DNA from: JACRLV01 sp045863555
GTDB lineage: Bacteria > Planctomycetota > Phycisphaerae > UBA1845 > Fen-1342
Length of the DNA: 64,000 nt
Reading direction: 5' to 3'
NCBI GenBank assembly: GCA_045863555.1
Contig: BTUU01000002.1
Coordinates: 310,001-374,000, forward strand
A program made the translations under genes and the position numbers. The notes beneath the pieces are model-generated. The model worked only from the letters and a program-made list of their open reading frames with translations, had not been told where the DNA came from and did no database searches. Numbering within the stretch: position 1 is the stretch's first letter; every line of letters starts with the position of its first letter. Positions 50,966 to 60,053 of the stretch are shown here, piece by piece.

Positions 50966-51739
50966 ATGGGGTTGCTGGACGGCAAGAAGGGGTTCATCTT
51001 CGGCGTCGCGAACGACTATTCGCTCGCGTGGCACATCGCGGAGCAGTGCCACAAAAACGGCGCTCAGCTCGGCTTCAACCACCTGCCGAACCCCAAAATG
51101 GAGCGCCGCGTCCGGCAGCTCGCCGAACCGATTGGCGCCAAGTGCATCGTTCCCTGCGACGTCTCCGATGAGGAACAGATCGCCAGCGCCCTGCACCAGG
51201 CGAGCGAGTCACTCGGCGGGCTCGATTTCGTGCTCCACGCCATCGCCTTCGCCAGCCGCGAGGCTCTCTCCGCGCCTTACTACCAGACATCGCGGGCCGA
51301 TTTTCTTCAGGCGATGGAAATCAGCGCCTATTCGCTCGTTTCAGTCAGCCGCCACGCACTCCCGCACCTGCGCGAAGGCGGGTCGATCCTGACGCTGAGC
51401 TACTTCGGTTCCGAGAAGGTCATTCCCGGCTATAACGTCATGGGCGTCTGCAAGGCCGCCCTTGAGTCGTCCGTTCGCTACCTGGCCGCGGAGCTTGGCC
51501 GCGAAAAGAAGGTCCGCGTGAACGCGCTTTCCGCGGGGCCGGTCAAGACGCTCTCGGCGGCGGGCGTGAGCGGATTTTCGAAGATGCTGGAGCACTATCC
51601 GGAGAAGGCGCCGCTCGCCCGGAATATCGACGCCGACGAGGTGGGCAAGAGCGGCCTCTACCTGCTCAGCGATCTCTCCAGCGGCGTAACCGGCGAAGTG
51701 CACTACGTCGATGCGGGTTACAACGTCATCGGCTGGTAG
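50966..51739 (+). CDS. fabI: enoyl-ACP reductase FabI
   Basis: FabI is the NADH-dependent enoyl-ACP reductase of fatty acid synthesis. The 257-residue SDR-type protein has the cofactor motif FGVANDYSLAWHIAE (family GVAN.RSIAWGIA type), the HAIAFAS segment and the Tyr-x6-Lys pair in GYNVMGVCKAA, as well as VRVNALSAGPVKTLSAAG. The ATG at 50966 follows an AAGGAGCG site. Its 3' end overlaps the convergent DUF4406 gene by 14 bp. Confidence 0.95.
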   Translation: MGLLDGKKGFIFGVANDYSLAWHIAEQCHKNGAQLGFNHLPNPKMERRVRQLAEPIGAKCIVPCDVSDEEQIASALHQASESLGGLDFVLHAIAFASREALSAPYYQTSRADFLQAMEISAYSLVSVSRHALPHLREGGSILTLSYFGSEKVIPGYNVMGVCKAALESSVRYLAAELGREKKVRVNALSAGPVKTLSAAGVSGFSKMLEHYPEKAPLARNIDADEVGKSGLYLLSDLSSGVTGEVHYVDAGYNVIGW

Positions 51740-52112
51740 GCTCGACGGTCCAGCGCGGCAGCTCCGCCAGACTCAGATGCTCGAAATGCGAGATCTCGAT
51801 CTCGCCGTGCGCCTCGACGCGGAAGATCGGCATGCCCATGTCGAGCGCGAGCCACACTTCGAGGCTCGCCCCGCGCGACCTCTGCCAGCCATCCAGCAAC
51901 ACGATCGCATCCGAAGCCAGCAGCGCCGGGATGTCCAGCTTCATGTAAAACGAACGCGCCCGCCGGATGCCGCCGTCGTCGTTCTCCGCCGGATTGAAGA
52001 CGACGTGTCCGCGTTCGCGAAGCTGCGCGGCGACGCGATTGAAAATGGGAAAGTTGTGATCGGGCAGGCCGGCCATCGGACCGGCCAGGTACAGCTTTCG
52101 GGGTAATTCCAC
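51726..52112 (-). CDS. DUF4406-like protein (nucleoside 2-deoxyribosyltransferase fold)
   Basis: This protein of about 128 residues fits DUF4406, which shares its fold with nucleoside 2-deoxyribosyltransferases: LYLAGPMAGLPDHNFPIFNR at the start, GHVVFNPAEND and a later VLLDGWQRSRGASLEVWLALDMGMP block (split here). The reaction is unknown. DUF4406 genes are common in phages and in bacteria. I chose the GTG at 52112 (GAGG site upstream, no overlap with divergent rsmH). The open frame reaches back to 52211. The stop overlaps fabI by 14 bp. Confidence 0.75.
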   Translation of the reverse strand: MELPRKLYLAGPMAGLPDHNFPIFNRVAAQLRERGHVVFNPAENDDGGIRRARSFYMKLDIPALLASDAIVLLDGWQRSRGASLEVWLALDMGMPIFRVEAHGEIEISHFEHLSLAELPRWTVEPTSR

Positions 52113-52200
52113 GACGATCGCCTCGATTTCGCAAACTCCCCGCCCGGGAGCCGAATGACGAGGATAGACCGAAAGCGACGCGGCGAGTAGAGGTACCGGC

Positions 52201-53235
52201 ATGCCAGACAACGCTCCGTCCGAGCCGCCGCGTCGCCGCCGCCCGCGCTACCGCGGCACGCATCCACGAAAGTTCGAGGAAAAATATAAGGAACTGGCCC
52301 CGGACCAGTACCCCGAGACGATCGCGCATGTCCGCGGTCAGGGCCGCACACCGGCCGGAACGCATGTGCCGATCCTCGTGGCGGAGCTTCTGGACGCCCT
52401 GCGGCCCGAAACGGGGCACGTCGTGGCCGATTGCACGCTTGGCTACGGCGGGCACGCGGCGGCGGTCGTCGAGCGCATCATGCCCGGCGGGCGTCTCATC
52501 GGGCTCGATGTGGACGCGGCGACGCTGGAAGCGACCCGCGCCCGTCTCGCCGCGCTCGGCCGGCCGATCGACGCCGTCCGGAGCAACTTCGCCGGTCTGC
52601 CCGCGGCGCTCGCTCGATGCGGCATCGACGCCTGCGACGCGATCTATGCAGACCTCGGCGTTTCCAGCATGCAGATCGACAATCCGGCCCGCGGTTTCAG
52701 CTACAAGCACGACGGGCCGCTCGACATGCGGATGGACGATCGAATCCAGCGCACGGCCGCCGACTGGCTGGCGAGGCTCGACGCGCCCGCGCTCGCGGCC
52801 GCGCTGCGGGATCTTGCGGATGAACCGGATGCCGACGCGATCGCGGCGGCTATCGTGGAGGTGCGAGCCCGCCGGCCGCTGCTTCGAACAGGCGATCTCG
52901 TGCGCGTGATTGAGTCGGCGACGGGAAAGGGCGAGCGCGGATCGCATCCGGCCACGCGGACGTTCCAGGCGCTTCGCATCCTCGTGAACGACGAGCTAGG
53001 TGCCCTGAAGAATCTGCTGCGCGTGCTGCCGAGCTGCCTGCGGAGCGGCGGCCGGGCCGCGATCCTCACGTTTCACAGCGGGGAAGATCGACTCGTCAAG
53101 CAGGCGTTCGAGCGCGGCCTCGACGAAGGTGTGTACGCGGAAGTCTGCCAGGACCCGATCCGCCCGACGCCCGCGGAACGCCGCGACAATCCTCGCAGTG
53201 CCCCGGCGAAGCTCCGCTGGGCCGTTCGCGCGTAG
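52201..53235 (+). CDS. rsmH: 16S rRNA m4C1402 methyltransferase RsmH
   Basis: RsmH methylates N4 of C1402 in 16S rRNA with SAM. The product has about 344 residues, including a basic N-terminal extension of about 45 residues. Motifs are HVPILVAELLDAL, the SAM loop DCTLGYGGHAA (about 79-89), LGVSSMQIDNPARGFSYKHDGPLDMRMD (in two parts) and the ending FHSGEDRLVKQAF, where Gly replaces the usual Leu of FHSLEDR. It is not in a dcw cluster here, as mraZ and ftsL/ftsI are absent on both sides. Confidence 0.95.
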   Translation: MPDNAPSEPPRRRRPRYRGTHPRKFEEKYKELAPDQYPETIAHVRGQGRTPAGTHVPILVAELLDALRPETGHVVADCTLGYGGHAAAVVERIMPGGRLIGLDVDAATLEATRARLAALGRPIDAVRSNFAGLPAALARCGIDACDAIYADLGVSSMQIDNPARGFSYKHDGPLDMRMDDRIQRTAADWLARLDAPALAAALRDLADEPDADAIAAAIVEVRARRPLLRTGDLVRVIESATGKGERGSHPATRTFQALRILVNDELGALKNLLRVLPSCLRSGGRAAILTFHSGEDRLVKQAFERGLDEGVYAEVCQDPIRPTPAERRDNPRSAPAKLRWAVRA

Positions 53236-53240
53236 TTCGC

Positions 53241-54416
53241 CTACCGATCTGGAATCAGCCGCAGGTAGAGCGTTTCGAGCTGGTCGACCATGCGCCGCCA
53301 GTCGAATCGCTCCAGGCAGTGCGCCCGCCCAGCCTCACCCATTCGCGCCCGCGCGGTGCGATCGCCCGCCAGAGCGCAGACGGCGTCCGCAAAACGCTCG
53401 ATGTCATTCAGCGGGATCAGCCGGCCCGTGCATCCGTCGAGCACCACCTCCGTCGTGCCGTCGATGGCGAATGCCACGGCGGGGACGCACATGAGTAGTC
53501 CCTGCACGACGGCCCGCGGCAACCCCTCCCACTGCGACGCGTGCGCAAGGATGTCAAAACCCGCGAGCAGGCGCGGAATCTCGTCCGGCCGCACAAGGCC
53601 GACTAGCGTCGTTCGGTCGCGAAGGCCGAGCTGCGCAAGCTGCGTTTCATACTCCGCCCGCTGCGCTCCATCGCCGACCCAGACGAAGCGCAGCCGCGAA
53701 TCTCTCGCCGCAGCACGGGCCATGATCGGAATGAGCTGCTCATAACCCTTGCGCCGAAAGAGTCGGGCGACGCTGCCGACGACGACCGTCTCATCGTCCT
53801 CGATGCCCCATTCCCGCCGGACCGCACGACGATCGAACCGCGCCGGACCGAACTGCTCGACCTCCATCCCGGAGTAGATCGTCTGGAGCTTTTCCCGGCC
53901 GCAGACGCCCGCCGCAACGGTCTGCTCGATCATCGCATCCGCGACGGTGACGATCGCATCCGATCGCCGCGCTGCCAGCCGCTCCAGCCAGGAGTAGGCC
54001 GCCCGCACCGCCCACGGCTGTGTGCGATTGAAGCTCATGCCGTGGATTGTGTGGACGACTGCGGGCACGCGCTGCTGCGCGGCGGCCGGCCGGCCCGCAG
54101 CCAGCCGTCCGAGAATCCCCGCCTTGCTGCTGTGCGTATGAACGACGTCCGGCCGCAGCTCGCGATACGCGGCCCGCAGCGCCGCCAGCGCCCGCCAGTC
54201 GAGGATCGGGCTGACCTGCCGCACCAGCGCGGGGATCTCGATGAACCGGTATCCGCCGGCCCGCGCCCGCGCGGTCAGCGCCCCCTCCGGTCCGGTCGTC
54301 GGCCCGGATATGAGCGTGACCTCGTGCCCGCGCGCGTGCAGCCCCTCGCAGGTCAGCAGCGTGTTCTCCTGCGCGCCGCCGACGATGAGCCGGGTGATGA
54401 CGTGGCAGATGTGCAT
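53241..54416 (-). CDS. glycosyltransferase family 4 protein
   Basis: This GT-B fold glycosyltransferase of 391 residues has the N-terminal ICHVITRLIVGGAQENTLL acceptor domain, the donor domain VVGSVARLFRRKGYEQLIPIM near 215-235, GLRDRTTLVGLVRPDEIPRLLAGFDI and the EGLPRAVVQGLLMCVPAVAF motif with the nucleotide-sugar Glu. It is likely to act on lipopolysaccharide or other surface glycan. The stop lies 5 bp after the convergent rsmH stop. A degraded copy of its 5' end lies at 58.79-58.86 kb. Confidence 0.88.
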   Translation of the reverse strand: MHICHVITRLIVGGAQENTLLTCEGLHARGHEVTLISGPTTGPEGALTARARAGGYRFIEIPALVRQVSPILDWRALAALRAAYRELRPDVVHTHSSKAGILGRLAAGRPAAAQQRVPAVVHTIHGMSFNRTQPWAVRAAYSWLERLAARRSDAIVTVADAMIEQTVAAGVCGREKLQTIYSGMEVEQFGPARFDRRAVRREWGIEDDETVVVGSVARLFRRKGYEQLIPIMARAAARDSRLRFVWVGDGAQRAEYETQLAQLGLRDRTTLVGLVRPDEIPRLLAGFDILAHASQWEGLPRAVVQGLLMCVPAVAFAIDGTTEVVLDGCTGRLIPLNDIERFADAVCALAGDRTARARMGEAGRAHCLERFDWRRMVDQLETLYLRLIPDR

Positions 54417-54498
54417 GCGGCGCAGATAGTAGCCGCAATGGCTCCGCCGTCAGGAGCGGCGAGTCCGGCCTTCCGCGCGCCGCAATCCCTGCGACCCG

Positions 54499-56484
54499 CT
54501 ACACGCCCCATTCACGAAGCAGGAGCAGGAGGTCTTCGAGTGACACCTGTCCATCGCAGTTTACATCACCGTCACGCTGACCGTGCGATACGGACTGGCC
54601 GTAGTGTCCGAGCACGACCGCCAAGTCAGAGAGCCCGACGACACCGTCACGGTCGATGTCTCCCGCGCCACCCGCCTGGAAAAGCACGAGCCCTTCGATG
54701 CTGCTTGCGACAACCAGCAGTCCGTTTTCGCGCTGCGCATACGAAGTATCTCCTCCGCCGCCGGCGGCGATCGGATAATCGCGAATCTGCTCGAGAAAAT
54801 ACTCCGAGCCGATTTCAAATGATGTGGGTGAACGGAATCCGGAGGCGTACAGTCGCCGGTCGGAGATGCTGATTCGTTCGCGCCAGGCGGTGCGAAAGCT
54901 CCCAACCGAGTACGGACGCCCGATCTCGAAAACCTGGCCGTGGCCGTTGTAGGTAATCGAAAAAACACGGCCCTCGCCATCGAGCGCTACACCGGTGGTC
55001 GGATTCCCCGATTGCCGATCCAGGAGGATCACCGGCGACGCGGGATCGGCTACGTCGTAGACCGTCACGCCGGATTCGTGACCGACGGCGAGGCGATTGC
55101 CCGCGGCAACGAGATCTCGCGGTCGCCGCCCGACCGGATACACCATGCGATTGATCAGTCGGGGCTCGGAGTCAAGCTGGTCATACACATCCATCGCGCG
55201 GCTGCCGTCCGAATCGACGTCGGAGAAGAGCACCCAGAGTCGGTCGTTCTCGATGGCCAACCGGGATGCTCGTCCATCGAGGTGGCCGATGGGTTGCGGG
55301 CGGGTGGGATTCGTCACGTCGTAGATGCGGACTCCGCTGATCGAATTCGCGACGAACAGCCTCGACCCCGCCAGCGCGACGTCGCCGGTTTCATCATGCG
55401 GCAGCGCAGGCAGCACCTCCGCAAGGCTTCGCGGAGCGTGCGGATCGGAGATGTCGATGACCTGCAATCCCGCCGTTCCGGCCGCGAAGTACACGATGTC
55501 GCCGCTGACCGCAAAATCGGCGCCTCGGCTGGCGTGGCCGAACCGCCCGATGAACCCCGATCGCGGACCGTAGACCTGGACGCCTCTTCCGCCGCCGGCG
55601 GCGACGGCGAAGTCGTTCAGCCGGGCAATCCCCCAGCCGGCATCCGCCAGCGCGATGTGGATATAGGTCGGATGCGCCGGATCGTTAATGTCGACGGTGC
55701 TGATTGTGGAGTTGCCGTCGGTCACGTACACATAGCCGGCGGCCAGGGCGATATCGCTGAATAGGCCGACGCCCGGAACACCCGTCGTGCCGAGCAGGCG
55801 CGGCTGCGGGCCCTGGGAAATGTCATACAGCCGCACCTCGCCGTCGGAGGCGAGCGCGAGACGGTCCTCGAAGATGTCTACCGCCGCGAATTCGAACGGC
55901 AACGAGCCTGCGATGGCGGGGGCATTCGGATTTGTTGCGTCGATGACCAGTGTTTCCGAGCCAACGCTGGCGTAGACGAAGCCGTCTCTCGCCGCGATGT
56001 CGCTGACGGTCTCGCCGAGCGAAAGTCCGCCGGCGATTCGCGGCGAAGACGGGATTTCGAGATCGACGACCCAGAATTGCGACGACGAGCCTCCCACGTA
56101 GGCAAACCCGCCCTGGACGCTGAACGCACCGCCTCCGACGCCCTCGATTTCAGACACGACGCGCGGATTCGCACGATTGGAGACATCGATGACGATCGGG
56201 CGCCCACCGGCGATCGCGAGAACGAGCCCGAGCTCATCGTCTGCGGCCATTCTCCAGCTTGGGCCGGGGAGCGGGATCCGGGCGATCTCGTACGGCCGGC
56301 CGGGATTGAAGGCGTCGAGAACAACCAGATCCGAACCGATCGCGGCGAAGATCGTATTGCCGATCGACGTCACGGCTCGCGCCGTGCCGCCCCAGTGTCC
56401 GATGCGGCCGCCCTCGCACTGCGCACCCGCGCGGACGGACGAGGCCGCAAACAGCAGCGCAACGATCCACATTCGCATGCTCAT
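54499..56484 (-). CDS. secreted LVIVD-repeat protein with C-terminal dockerin-like domain (copy 1)
   Basis: This exported protein of about 661 residues starts with a signal peptide (MWIVALLFAASSVRAGAQC). The middle holds about ten LVIVD-type beta-propeller repeats (DLVVLDAFNPGRPYEIARI, FWVVDLEIPSSPRIAGGLSL, LQVIDISDPHAPRSLAEVL). The last 50 residues carry a dockerin-like pair of calcium loops (DIDRDGVVGLSDLAVVLGHYG and the DVNCDGQVSLEDLLLLLREWG end). The role is unknown; cell-surface adhesion or polysaccharide binding is plausible. A start at 56484 with AAGGAG upstream is well supported. It is a close paralogue of the next gene. Confidence 0.85.
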   Translation of the reverse strand: MSMRMWIVALLFAASSVRAGAQCEGGRIGHWGGTARAVTSIGNTIFAAIGSDLVVLDAFNPGRPYEIARIPLPGPSWRMAADDELGLVLAIAGGRPIVIDVSNRANPRVVSEIEGVGGGAFSVQGGFAYVGGSSSQFWVVDLEIPSSPRIAGGLSLGETVSDIAARDGFVYASVGSETLVIDATNPNAPAIAGSLPFEFAAVDIFEDRLALASDGEVRLYDISQGPQPRLLGTTGVPGVGLFSDIALAAGYVYVTDGNSTISTVDINDPAHPTYIHIALADAGWGIARLNDFAVAAGGGRGVQVYGPRSGFIGRFGHASRGADFAVSGDIVYFAAGTAGLQVIDISDPHAPRSLAEVLPALPHDETGDVALAGSRLFVANSISGVRIYDVTNPTRPQPIGHLDGRASRLAIENDRLWVLFSDVDSDGSRAMDVYDQLDSEPRLINRMVYPVGRRPRDLVAAGNRLAVGHESGVTVYDVADPASPVILLDRQSGNPTTGVALDGEGRVFSITYNGHGQVFEIGRPYSVGSFRTAWRERISISDRRLYASGFRSPTSFEIGSEYFLEQIRDYPIAAGGGGDTSYAQRENGLLVVASSIEGLVLFQAGGAGDIDRDGVVGLSDLAVVLGHYGQSVSHGQRDGDVNCDGQVSLEDLLLLLREWGV

Positions 56485-56569
56485 GGGAATCTCCTTACAT
56501 GGATGATTGAGTGCCCGTTCAGCCTCTGCGCGGCTGTTGGTTTCGCAAGCCGCGCTGCCATCGAAGTTC

Positions 56570-58579
56570 TCATCGACCGAACAGACTCACGATCAACGAC
56601 AGATCTTCGATCCCTACCTGGCCGTCGCAGTCGAGGTCGCCCCCGTCGATCCCTTCGGCCGTGAATTCGCCGAAATGCGCCAGAAGCAGCGCGAGGTCGG
56701 CAATCCCGACCTCTCCATCCCGGTTTACGTCGGCCGGATGCGAGACACGGTGGATCGTGAGCCCGTCGACCCAGCCACCGAGGTAGGTAATGTCGCTGTC
56801 CGGGACCGCGAATACGGCCTCTCCACGCGTCGGGATCTGGCCGATTTGCGTAATCTGGTAGGGATCGCGAATGTCGAACCAGAGCGTCGTCGGATAGCTC
56901 GTACCGCCCGCGTACAGTCGATTTCCGGAGATGGAAATTCGATCGCGCATGCCGGTGTAGAAATGGCCCTGATAGCGCGGACGCTGCACGTCTCGGATGT
57001 CGTAAGCCCGACCGTGCCCCGAGTTGTCGATCGCAAAGAGTGTCGACGCGTCCGCGAGCGCTACCGTCCGGATTGCGGAATTCAGAACACGAACAAAGAG
57101 CACTTCAGCGAGCTGCGCGGGATCCGTTGCGTCGAAGACAGTCATGCCCCCTTCTTGGCCGACGGCCAGGCGACCATCCTTGAGCGAGATATCCCAAATG
57201 GCTCGCTCCGCCGGGAAATCGATTGAAGCGGCGAGTGTCGGCATCGCTCCGCGATTGTCGAATGCGTAGAGCGTGGATTCCAAGGGATAAGATCTTCGCG
57301 TGACGACGTACAACCGTTGCTCGTCCGCGACAATGCGGGTTGGCGTTCCCTGAAGGGGGCCGACTTCGCCAAGCGCGACCGGGTGCGCCGGGTCGCCCAC
57401 ATTCCAGGCGAGCACTTCGCCGTGACTATCGCCTGTGTAGGCGCGGTCGCCGACTGCGGCAACCGCGCGGATCCCGGAATAGTCGTTATGCGGGCGAATC
57501 GTGGCGATCAGCGTGGGTGCGGCGGGTTCCGCAACATCGACGATCTGAAGGCCGGCTGCACCGCAGGCGAGATAGGCAATGGAATCGCGAACGACGATCG
57601 CCTCGGGGACACCGGCGTACCGAAAGCCGCCAATGTTCCTCGCCCGTTCATCAACCACCCGAAGGCCGGTTGACCCACCCGCCACGGCGAAGTTTCGAAT
57701 GGTCGTCCGGAGCGAGCCGTACCCGGGCGTGGCGTAGCCATTTGTGTAATGGAGCTCTGCCGATTCCGCCAACGTGAACGCGTGGATAGCCGAGCCCGAC
57801 GCGGCGTACATCACGCCGCCGCCTGTAAGCTGCACATCGTCAACCCAGGAATCGTAGAAGGGAAGCTCCGCAACCAATTCCGGCTGGCCCCCGAGATGAA
57901 TGGCATAGCGACGGAATGTCGTACCGCGTGAGGCGGCGATGAGGACATCATCGCGGGCGTCGAACGCCTGAATGTCATCCTGTGGAAGCTGGTTCACAAG
58001 TTCGGGAGCGATCGGGTCAGAGAGATCAAAAATCAACAATCGTCCGCTGTAGAACTCCGGCGTTCGAATCCTCACGTACGCATATCCCGCGTTGATGACG
58101 ATCTTCGCCGGCGGGTAGTCCGTCGAGACCTGACCGACGGCAACCGGTGCAGCCGGGTCAGTGAGATCGAAGACCTCAAGCCCCGCCTCGACACCCACAT
58201 ACGCCAAGTCACCGTGGAGGGCCACCCAATTCGGTGCGATCCCGTCGAGCCGACCGACAATTCGCGGTGAAGTCGAATCGGAAACGTCGATCGTGAGAAG
58301 CCCGGTCTGCGCACCCCAGCAAACGAGAAGATTGCCTTCCGTAGCGAGGCCCGCGTACGGCGTTCCGATCGCGACTCGGCCCAGCTCGACCGGCTGCGAC
58401 GGGTTGAAGGTGTCGAAGACGATGAGGTCGGGCCCGATCGCCGCATAAAGCCGGAGATCGCTGGCCGCGGCAGCCCCCGCCGCGCCGCCCCAATGGCCGA
58501 GACGATCGGCCGCACATTGGGCCCATGTGAATGAGGCTGGCAGTAGACCAATGACGAGCCCGAGAACGAAGGTGCGCAT
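56570..58579 (-). CDS. secreted LVIVD-repeat protein with C-terminal dockerin-like domain (copy 2)
   Basis: This is a paralogue of copy 1, about 669 residues. It has a signal peptide (RTFVLGLVIGLLPASFTWAQ), the same opening CAADRLGHWGGAAGAA versus CEGGRIGHWGGTARAV in copy 1, LVIVD-like repeats (LQIVDVAEPAAPTLIATIRP) and an ending DVNRDGEVGIADLALLLAHFG plus DLDCDGQVGIEDLSLIVSLFG. The first ATG with GGAGA upstream (58579) fits the signal peptide, and a longer frame reads through a glycosyltransferase relic. Tandem placement and shared layout imply duplication. Confidence 0.85.
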   Translation of the reverse strand: MRTFVLGLVIGLLPASFTWAQCAADRLGHWGGAAGAAAASDLRLYAAIGPDLIVFDTFNPSQPVELGRVAIGTPYAGLATEGNLLVCWGAQTGLLTIDVSDSTSPRIVGRLDGIAPNWVALHGDLAYVGVEAGLEVFDLTDPAAPVAVGQVSTDYPPAKIVINAGYAYVRIRTPEFYSGRLLIFDLSDPIAPELVNQLPQDDIQAFDARDDVLIAASRGTTFRRYAIHLGGQPELVAELPFYDSWVDDVQLTGGGVMYAASGSAIHAFTLAESAELHYTNGYATPGYGSLRTTIRNFAVAGGSTGLRVVDERARNIGGFRYAGVPEAIVVRDSIAYLACGAAGLQIVDVAEPAAPTLIATIRPHNDYSGIRAVAAVGDRAYTGDSHGEVLAWNVGDPAHPVALGEVGPLQGTPTRIVADEQRLYVVTRRSYPLESTLYAFDNRGAMPTLAASIDFPAERAIWDISLKDGRLAVGQEGGMTVFDATDPAQLAEVLFVRVLNSAIRTVALADASTLFAIDNSGHGRAYDIRDVQRPRYQGHFYTGMRDRISISGNRLYAGGTSYPTTLWFDIRDPYQITQIGQIPTRGEAVFAVPDSDITYLGGWVDGLTIHRVSHPADVNRDGEVGIADLALLLAHFGEFTAEGIDGGDLDCDGQVGIEDLSLIVSLFGR

Positions 58580-58787
58580 CGTTGTCTCCGTCGGGAATCG
58601 GGTAGGAGCGAATTCTACCCTTCTATCGGCATTGATTCCGCGTTCACCCCCGGAAAAACGTGAAAGAACGCTCGACTTGCTACGGGGTTGCGCACAACAG
58701 CCGCGAATATTGTTCAGCCGCCCCGCTCGTGCTCCCGCGGCTGCGGCCGCGGCCGAGATCTTCTTCGCCCATGAGTGCGTTTTCTTT

Positions 58788-58856
58788 TGCGCGCTACAGA
58801 CGATGAGCCGGGTGATGACGTGACAGATATGCGTGCGGCGCGACGGGTAGCCGCAG
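58788..58856 (-). pseudogene. relic of the 5' end of the GT4 glycosyltransferase gene
   Basis: Read on the minus strand, it translates to THICHVITRLIVCSAQKKT, matching the intact gene's start MHICHVITRLIVGGAQENT at 54.4 kb. The ATG has become ACG and the frame then diverges. About 20 bp upstream of the start also match (TGCGGCTAC and CGCCGCA). The length of clear similarity is about 70 bp. It lies 209 bp upstream of LVIVD copy 2. Confidence 0.75.
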
Positions 58857-58877
58857 TTCCCGCGTTCTTGCGTGAGC

Positions 58878-59948
58878 CTATCGGGCCGCACCGGCCGGTT
58901 GAGAGGCCGGCGTGCCCAGCCACGCCAGGATATCCGCCAGCACGTCCTGCATCGCCGGCTTCGAGCGGTCCGCGCCCGTCTCCATGAAGCCGTGATCGCG
59001 GTCGGGGTAGCGACGGACCGTCATGTCCTTGCGGCCGGACCGCACCAGCTCCGCGACGAGCGCTTCGAACGATTCGACCGGCACCGATTCGTCCGCCGAG
59101 CCATGCGCCAGAAACAGCTTGCAGCGCGATTTCCGCAGCGATTCCACCGGCGGCGTCTTCGCGAAGCTCGCCCAGCGCTTGTACGCGTGACCCATGAAGA
59201 ACTGATCGATCGCGTCGGGTGCGGCGAGGATCTTTGCGAATTCGGCATGCAACTGCTCAATCTGGTTCGCGATCACCTGCTCGGGCAGCCCTTCCTTGAG
59301 CATGCCGCGTCGCTGAAGAATGACAAGGTCAAAAAACTGCGTGATTCCCGCACCCGCCAGACACGCCGCGTGCGTCACGCGCGGCTCGGCCGCACTCACC
59401 GCCGCGGCCACGTCCGAGCCTTCCGAGTGGCCGATGACGATGACGCGCGACGGATCGACGGGCGCCTGTTTCAGCAGCGCGTCGATGACCAGCCTGACAT
59501 CGGCGACGCGGTCTTCGAGTGTCGCATGCTGCTGATATTCCTCTGATGCCCCCTCGGCCGAACCGGGCCGGACGCCGTCGAGGAATTTCACGCCGCGTTT
59601 TTCGAGGGCGACGACGTGAAACTCGCCCGCGAGCGACCGCCCGAACTGGCCCAGGAGCCCCGTCATGCCGACCTTGTCGCCGACGGCGGCGAAGAGCGAC
59701 TGGGCCCCCGATCCGTCGCAGAGAATCACAAGCGGCTTGCGGACGCCGGCATCAGCGCCGAAAACCCCGAGAAATGCGGTCAGCGTGCTGCCGTCCGGGC
59801 GCGGCAACTCGAATTGCCGGATCGCCTTGGGCAGCTTCGCGTTTTCCGCCCACCTGAGCGTCCAGTCCCCGGCCGGGGTTGTCGAAACGGGTGCACCGAC
59901 CCACAGCAGCACAACACAGAGAAGAGTCGAGAGCACGGGGGCCTCCAA
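58878..59948 (-). CDS. secreted alpha/beta hydrolase
   Basis: This exported alpha/beta hydrolase of about 356 residues has a signal peptide ending near the VSTTPAG segment. It has a beta strand followed by CDGSGAQSLFAAVG, in the place of an oxyanion loop, the nucleophile elbow VIGHSEGSDVAAAV (Ser in G-H-S-E-G), the LFLAHGSADESVPVESFEAL block with the acid, and the RRYPDRDHGFME His. It is probably an esterase or carboxylesterase of unknown substrate. Confidence 0.85.
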   Translation of the reverse strand: MEAPVLSTLLCVVLLWVGAPVSTTPAGDWTLRWAENAKLPKAIRQFELPRPDGSTLTAFLGVFGADAGVRKPLVILCDGSGAQSLFAAVGDKVGMTGLLGQFGRSLAGEFHVVALEKRGVKFLDGVRPGSAEGASEEYQQHATLEDRVADVRLVIDALLKQAPVDPSRVIVIGHSEGSDVAAAVSAAEPRVTHAACLAGAGITQFFDLVILQRRGMLKEGLPEQVIANQIEQLHAEFAKILAAPDAIDQFFMGHAYKRWASFAKTPPVESLRKSRCKLFLAHGSADESVPVESFEALVAELVRSGRKDMTVRRYPDRDHGFMETGADRSKPAMQDVLADILAWLGTPASQPAGAAR

Positions 59949-60053
59949 CCGGCAGGGAATTCACATCCCCGATCGTTCGGGATCAGAGTGGACGTGGTCC
60001 GTCGGCGATGCCGGTCGAATAATGTTCGCCGGCATCATCCGGGCGGCTCGCGG

